This document shows positions 22,404-25,024 of a stretch of 25,024 nucleotides of DNA, in pieces. The DNA is taken from contig CAJTWX010000002.1 of NCBI GenBank assembly GCA_910580155.1, forward strand, positions 1 to 25,024, in the 5' to 3' direction. The notes beneath the pieces were generated by a model. That model made no database searches. It was not told where the DNA came from and saw nothing but the letters and a program-made list of their open reading frames with translations. Every line of letters starts with the position of its first letter. The first letter of the stretch is position 1. The stretch comes from an uncultured Alphaproteobacteria bacterium (GTDB taxonomy: Bacteria > Pseudomonadota > Alphaproteobacteria > RF32 > CAG-239). The position numbers were made by a program, and so were the translations under genes.

Positions 22404-24518
22404 ATGGTCAATTGGAATGTGCACCGCAAAGAAATGGAATGGGGCGGTCGCAAATTAGTTTTAGAAACAGGTAAAATCGCAAAGCAGGCAACAGGTGCCG
22501 TTTATGCAAGTTATGGAAATACGGTCGTTGTTGCAACTGTTGTTGCTGCAAAAGAAGCAAAAGCTGATCAGGATTTTTTCCCTTTAACTGTTAACTATCA
22601 GGAAAAATATTATGCAACCGGCAAAATCCCCGGCGGCTTTATGAAACGCGAGGGTAAACCTTCCGAACGCGAAGTTTTGGTCTCCCGTTTGATTGACCGC
22701 CCGATTCGCCCGCTGTTTCCTGATGCGTTCAAAAACGAAGTTCAAATCGTCTGCACAACTATCGCACACGATAAAAAAACAGATTCAGACATTTTGGCAA
22801 TGATAGCAGCTTCCGCTGCATTAGCAATCTCCGGTATTCCGTTTTTAGGCCCGATTGGCGCGGCCAAAGTCGGCTATATCGACGGCCAATACGTTTTGAA
22901 CCCGACAGTTGAAGAGTTGAAAAATTCCGAGTTGGAATTAACCGTAGCCGGAACAAGCGAAGGCGTTTTGATGGTTGAATCCGAAGCCAACGAACTTTCG
23001 GAAGAAACGATGTTAAACGCAGTTATGTTTGGCTTTGACAACTTCCAGAGCGTTATCAATATGATTAACGAATTAAAAGCCGAAGCAGGCAAAGAACCTT
23101 GGGAAGCACCGGTATTTCCGCCGGAGTTTGACGAACTCTACAACCGTATCGAAAAAGAATTTCGCACCAAATACGAAGAAGCTTTTAATGAAGTAGACAA
23201 GCAAAAACGCTCAACCCGTTTAGGCGAATTAAGCGCTGAGGTTAATGCAACTATTGACCCCGAAAACGAGTTTGAAACCCGTTATGCTTTAGACGCTGTT
23301 GAAAAGTTAATGCATTCAGTAATGCGTGAAAAAGTTTTGACCACCGGTTCGCGTATCGACGGCCGTGACACAAAGACTGTTCGCCCGATTACCTGCGAAG
23401 TTAATTTATTGCCGACAACACACGGTTCTGCTTTATTCACCCGAGGTGAAACACAGGCATTAGTTGTAACCACCCTCGGTACCGGTGAAGATTCGCAAAT
23501 TATCGACGGCTTAATGGATGAAACACGACAGGAATTTATGTTAAACTATAACTTCCCGCCATTCTCCGTTGGTGAATGCGGCAGACTGGGGTCCCCAGGG
23601 CGTCGTGAAATCGGTCACGGTAAACTCGCTTGGCGTGCTATCCACCCGATGTTGCCAAAAGACAAAGCAGAATTCCCTTACACCATCCGCGTAGTATCAG
23701 ACATTATGGAATCAAACGGTTCCTCGTCTATGGCAACCGTATGCGGCTCTGTCCTCTCTCTGATGGATGCCGGCGTTCCTCTGAAAAAGCCGGTTGCCGG
23801 TATTGCTATGGGCTTGATTAAAGAAGATGACGGCCGCGTTGCTATCCTGACCGATATTCTGGGTGATGAAGACCACCTTGGCGATATGGACTTCAAGGTA
23901 GCCGGAACTAAAGACGGCGTTACAGCTTTACAGATGGATATCAAAATCACCTCCATCACCAAAGAAATTATGAAAAACGCTTTAGCTCAAGCTCACGAAG
24001 GACGCATCCACATTTTGGGTGAAATGGCAAAAGCTTTGGCCGAACCTCGTCCGGAAGTTTCTCCGAACGCACCGCGTATCATCTCTATCAAAATTCCGGT
24101 AGACAAGATTCGCGAAGTTATCGGCACCGGCGGTAAAGTTATCCGCGAAATCATCGAAAAAACCAACACCAAGATTGATATTGACGATGACGGAACGGTT
24201 AATGTTGCCGCTATTGACAAGAAAGACGCAGAAGCAGCGCTCGAAATCATCAATGGCATTGTTGCCGTTCCTGAAGATGGCAAAAACTATCACGGTGTTA
24301 TCACCAAGATTATGGACTTCGGTGCATTCGTTCGCTTCTTAGGCTCAACCGAAGGTTTGGTTCACATCTCGGAAATCAAAAACGAGCGCATTGCGTCCGT
24401 AACTGATTTCTACAAAGAAGGCGACAAAATCTGGGTTAAATGTATGGGCACGGATAATCGTGGAAAAATCAGACTTTCCGCAAAACGTGTTAATCAGGAA
24501 ACCGGTGAAGATGCCTAA
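22404..24518 (+). CDS. pnp: Polyribonucleotide nucleotidyltransferase (PNPase)
   Basis: A 704-residue PNPase with two RNase PH domains (the first with FFPLTVNYQEKYYATGKIPGGF, the second, catalytic, with TRGETQALVVTTLGT and FMLNYNFPPFSVGECGR), an alpha-helical linker between, a KH domain (KIREVIGTGGKVIREI) and an S1 domain (GVITKIMDFGAFVRFLGSTEGLVHISE). It degrades RNA 3' to 5' with phosphate and is part of the degradosome in many bacteria. The ATG at 22404 is chosen over a GTG at 22374: AGGAAAGG lies 8 nt ahead and MVNWNVHRKEMEWGG fits the family. The C-terminus stops soon after S1, without a long tail. A strong terminator follows. Confidence 0.98.
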   Translation: MVNWNVHRKEMEWGGRKLVLETGKIAKQATGAVYASYGNTVVVATVVAAKEAKADQDFFPLTVNYQEKYYATGKIPGGFMKREGKPSEREVLVSRLIDRPIRPLFPDAFKNEVQIVCTTIAHDKKTDSDILAMIAASAALAISGIPFLGPIGAAKVGYIDGQYVLNPTVEELKNSELELTVAGTSEGVLMVESEANELSEETMLNAVMFGFDNFQSVINMINELKAEAGKEPWEAPVFPPEFDELYNRIEKEFRTKYEEAFNEVDKQKRSTRLGELSAEVNATIDPENEFETRYALDAVEKLMHSVMREKVLTTGSRIDGRDTKTVRPITCEVNLLPTTHGSALFTRGETQALVVTTLGTGEDSQIIDGLMDETRQEFMLNYNFPPFSVGECGRLGSPGRREIGHGKLAWRAIHPMLPKDKAEFPYTIRVVSDIMESNGSSSMATVCGSVLSLMDAGVPLKKPVAGIAMGLIKEDDGRVAILTDILGDEDHLGDMDFKVAGTKDGVTALQMDIKITSITKEIMKNALAQAHEGRIHILGEMAKALAEPRPEVSPNAPRIISIKIPVDKIREVIGTGGKVIREIIEKTNTKIDIDDDGTVNVAAIDKKDAEAALEIINGIVAVPEDGKNYHGVITKIMDFGAFVRFLGSTEGLVHISEIKNERIASVTDFYKEGDKIWVKCMGTDNRGKIRLSAKRVNQETGEDA

Positions 24519-24540
24519 TTGCAGATTGCCCTAATGACAA

Positions 24541-24570
24541 AACGCTGGGGTGTTCCCCAGCGTTTTTTTT
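24541..24570 (+). terminator. Rho-independent terminator after pnp
   Basis: AACGCTGGGG (24541-24550) pairs with CCCCAGCGTT (24555-24564) around TGTT, ending in an eight-T run. It lies 22 nt after the pnp stop and closes the plus-strand gene run. Confidence 0.95.
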
Positions 24571-24593
24571 GCCTGATTTTCTATCCTGTTTTA

Positions 24594-24622
24594 CATAAAA
24601 AAACTTAGGACACCCCAAGTTT
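24594..24622 (-). terminator. Terminator of the minus-strand membrane protein gene
   Basis: On the minus strand AAACTTGGG pairs with CCTAAGTTT (24622-24614 and 24609-24601; one G-U) around GTGT, followed by a T-run. It starts 4 nt after the stop codon of the gene at 24627. Confidence 0.75.
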
Positions 24623-24626
24623 ATAA

Positions 24627-25013
24627 TCATTTAAAACCACGACGTTTGTGTCCCAAATATTCAAAAAACAACACTAAAGCAGCAATACTCCAGAAAATGA
24701 CACCCCCGAAAATACAACCAAACCGAAAGTCATTTTTACTCTCTTCTACCATCTCTGCTTTAGTTTGAAGTTTCGAGCCGATACGATAGTCCACTCCTTT
24801 GTTTTTTAAATAAGAAACAGACATTCCAACTTTTGTTTCTTCCGTAGGTTTAACTTCATAGCGACACACAACATCAACAAAATAAGTACCGGTCTTCTCA
24901 TCAAATTGCACAACAGCCTGTCCATAATCTTCAACGTCAGAACAATGATACAAGGCAATCGCACCTAAGACCGCCAATCCGCAAAAAAGCGTCAATAACA
25001 ATAATTTTTTCAT
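24627..25013 (-). CDS. Small membrane protein, function unknown
   Basis: A 128-residue protein that I cannot assign. The N-terminus (MKKLLLLTLFCGLAVLGAIAL) is a signal peptide or first membrane helix. Residues ~24-96 are a polar, probably periplasmic domain (YFVDVVCRYEVKP, VGMSVSYLKNKGVDYRIG). Residues ~98-118 (GCIFGGVIFWSIAALVLFF) are a second helix, ending in a basic tail HKRRGFK that suggests a cytoplasmic C-terminus. This helix-domain-helix plan resembles DUF3592-type proteins, but I see no diagnostic motif. The ATG lies 11 nt from the window edge, so its promoter and any operon partner are outside. It has its own terminator and faces the pnp terminator. Confidence 0.7.
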   Translation of the reverse strand: MKKLLLLTLFCGLAVLGAIALYHCSDVEDYGQAVVQFDEKTGTYFVDVVCRYEVKPTEETKVGMSVSYLKNKGVDYRIGSKLQTKAEMVEESKNDFRFGCIFGGVIFWSIAALVLFFEYLGHKRRGFK

Positions 25014-25024
25014 ATACTGATATT

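Overview
The window is from a moderately AT-rich alphaproteobacterium. The lineage call rests on a MipZ-like division ATPase, the hybrid kinase CckA and an HdaA-type DnaA regulator, all characteristic of Alphaproteobacteria. Nothing in the sequence fixes the genus; an uncultured, host- or gut-associated Rhodospirillales-like lineage is a guess. Most of the window is core genome. No insertion sequence, integrase, prophage or CRISPR array is visible.

Layout. (1) 1-1784, minus: the N-terminal 594 codons of an ABC exporter subunit that runs off the left edge. (2) 2001-2662, minus: two tandem TRL-family lipoprotein genes; the first has a stop codon directly after its best start codon. (3) About 2686-2882, minus: a 6S RNA gene (ssrS) with its own extended -10 promoter and terminator. 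(4) 2933-12441, minus: a 21-gene S10/spc ribosomal protein operon, rpsJ to rplO, with a structured leader before rpsJ and a terminator directly after rplO. The usual downstream secY-adk-rpsM-rpsK-rpoA-rplQ block is absent here. (5) 12685-14318: a small exported protein gene (plus), a convergent family 2 glycosyltransferase (minus), a perfect 17-bp inverted repeat, and tRNA-His(GTG) (minus) with promoter and terminator. (6) 14430-24518, plus: dac-type D,D-carboxypeptidase, divergent mipZ, phosphoglucomutase, cckA, hdaA, truB, rpsO and pnp, closed by a strong terminator. (7) 24627-25013, minus: a small two-helix membrane protein with its own terminator.

How it fits together. The left half is translation machinery plus the global RNA polymerase regulator 6S RNA. 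The right half joins envelope and division functions (D,D-carboxypeptidase, MipZ-like protein, Pgm), cell-cycle control (CckA phosphorelay, HdaA inactivation of DnaA) and RNA metabolism (TruB, S15, PNPase). cckA-hdaA-truB are translationally coupled through 1-nt and 4-nt overlaps.

The items most worth a second look are the start-stop lesion in a TRL gene placed directly behind 6S RNA, the MipZ homologue that seems to have lost its signature catalytic residues, a beta-clamp-like motif at the C-terminus of HdaA, a two-hairpin leader in front of rpsJ, and a plus-strand terminator-like palindrome placed so that the exported-protein transcript could run antisense through the whole glycosyltransferase gene.
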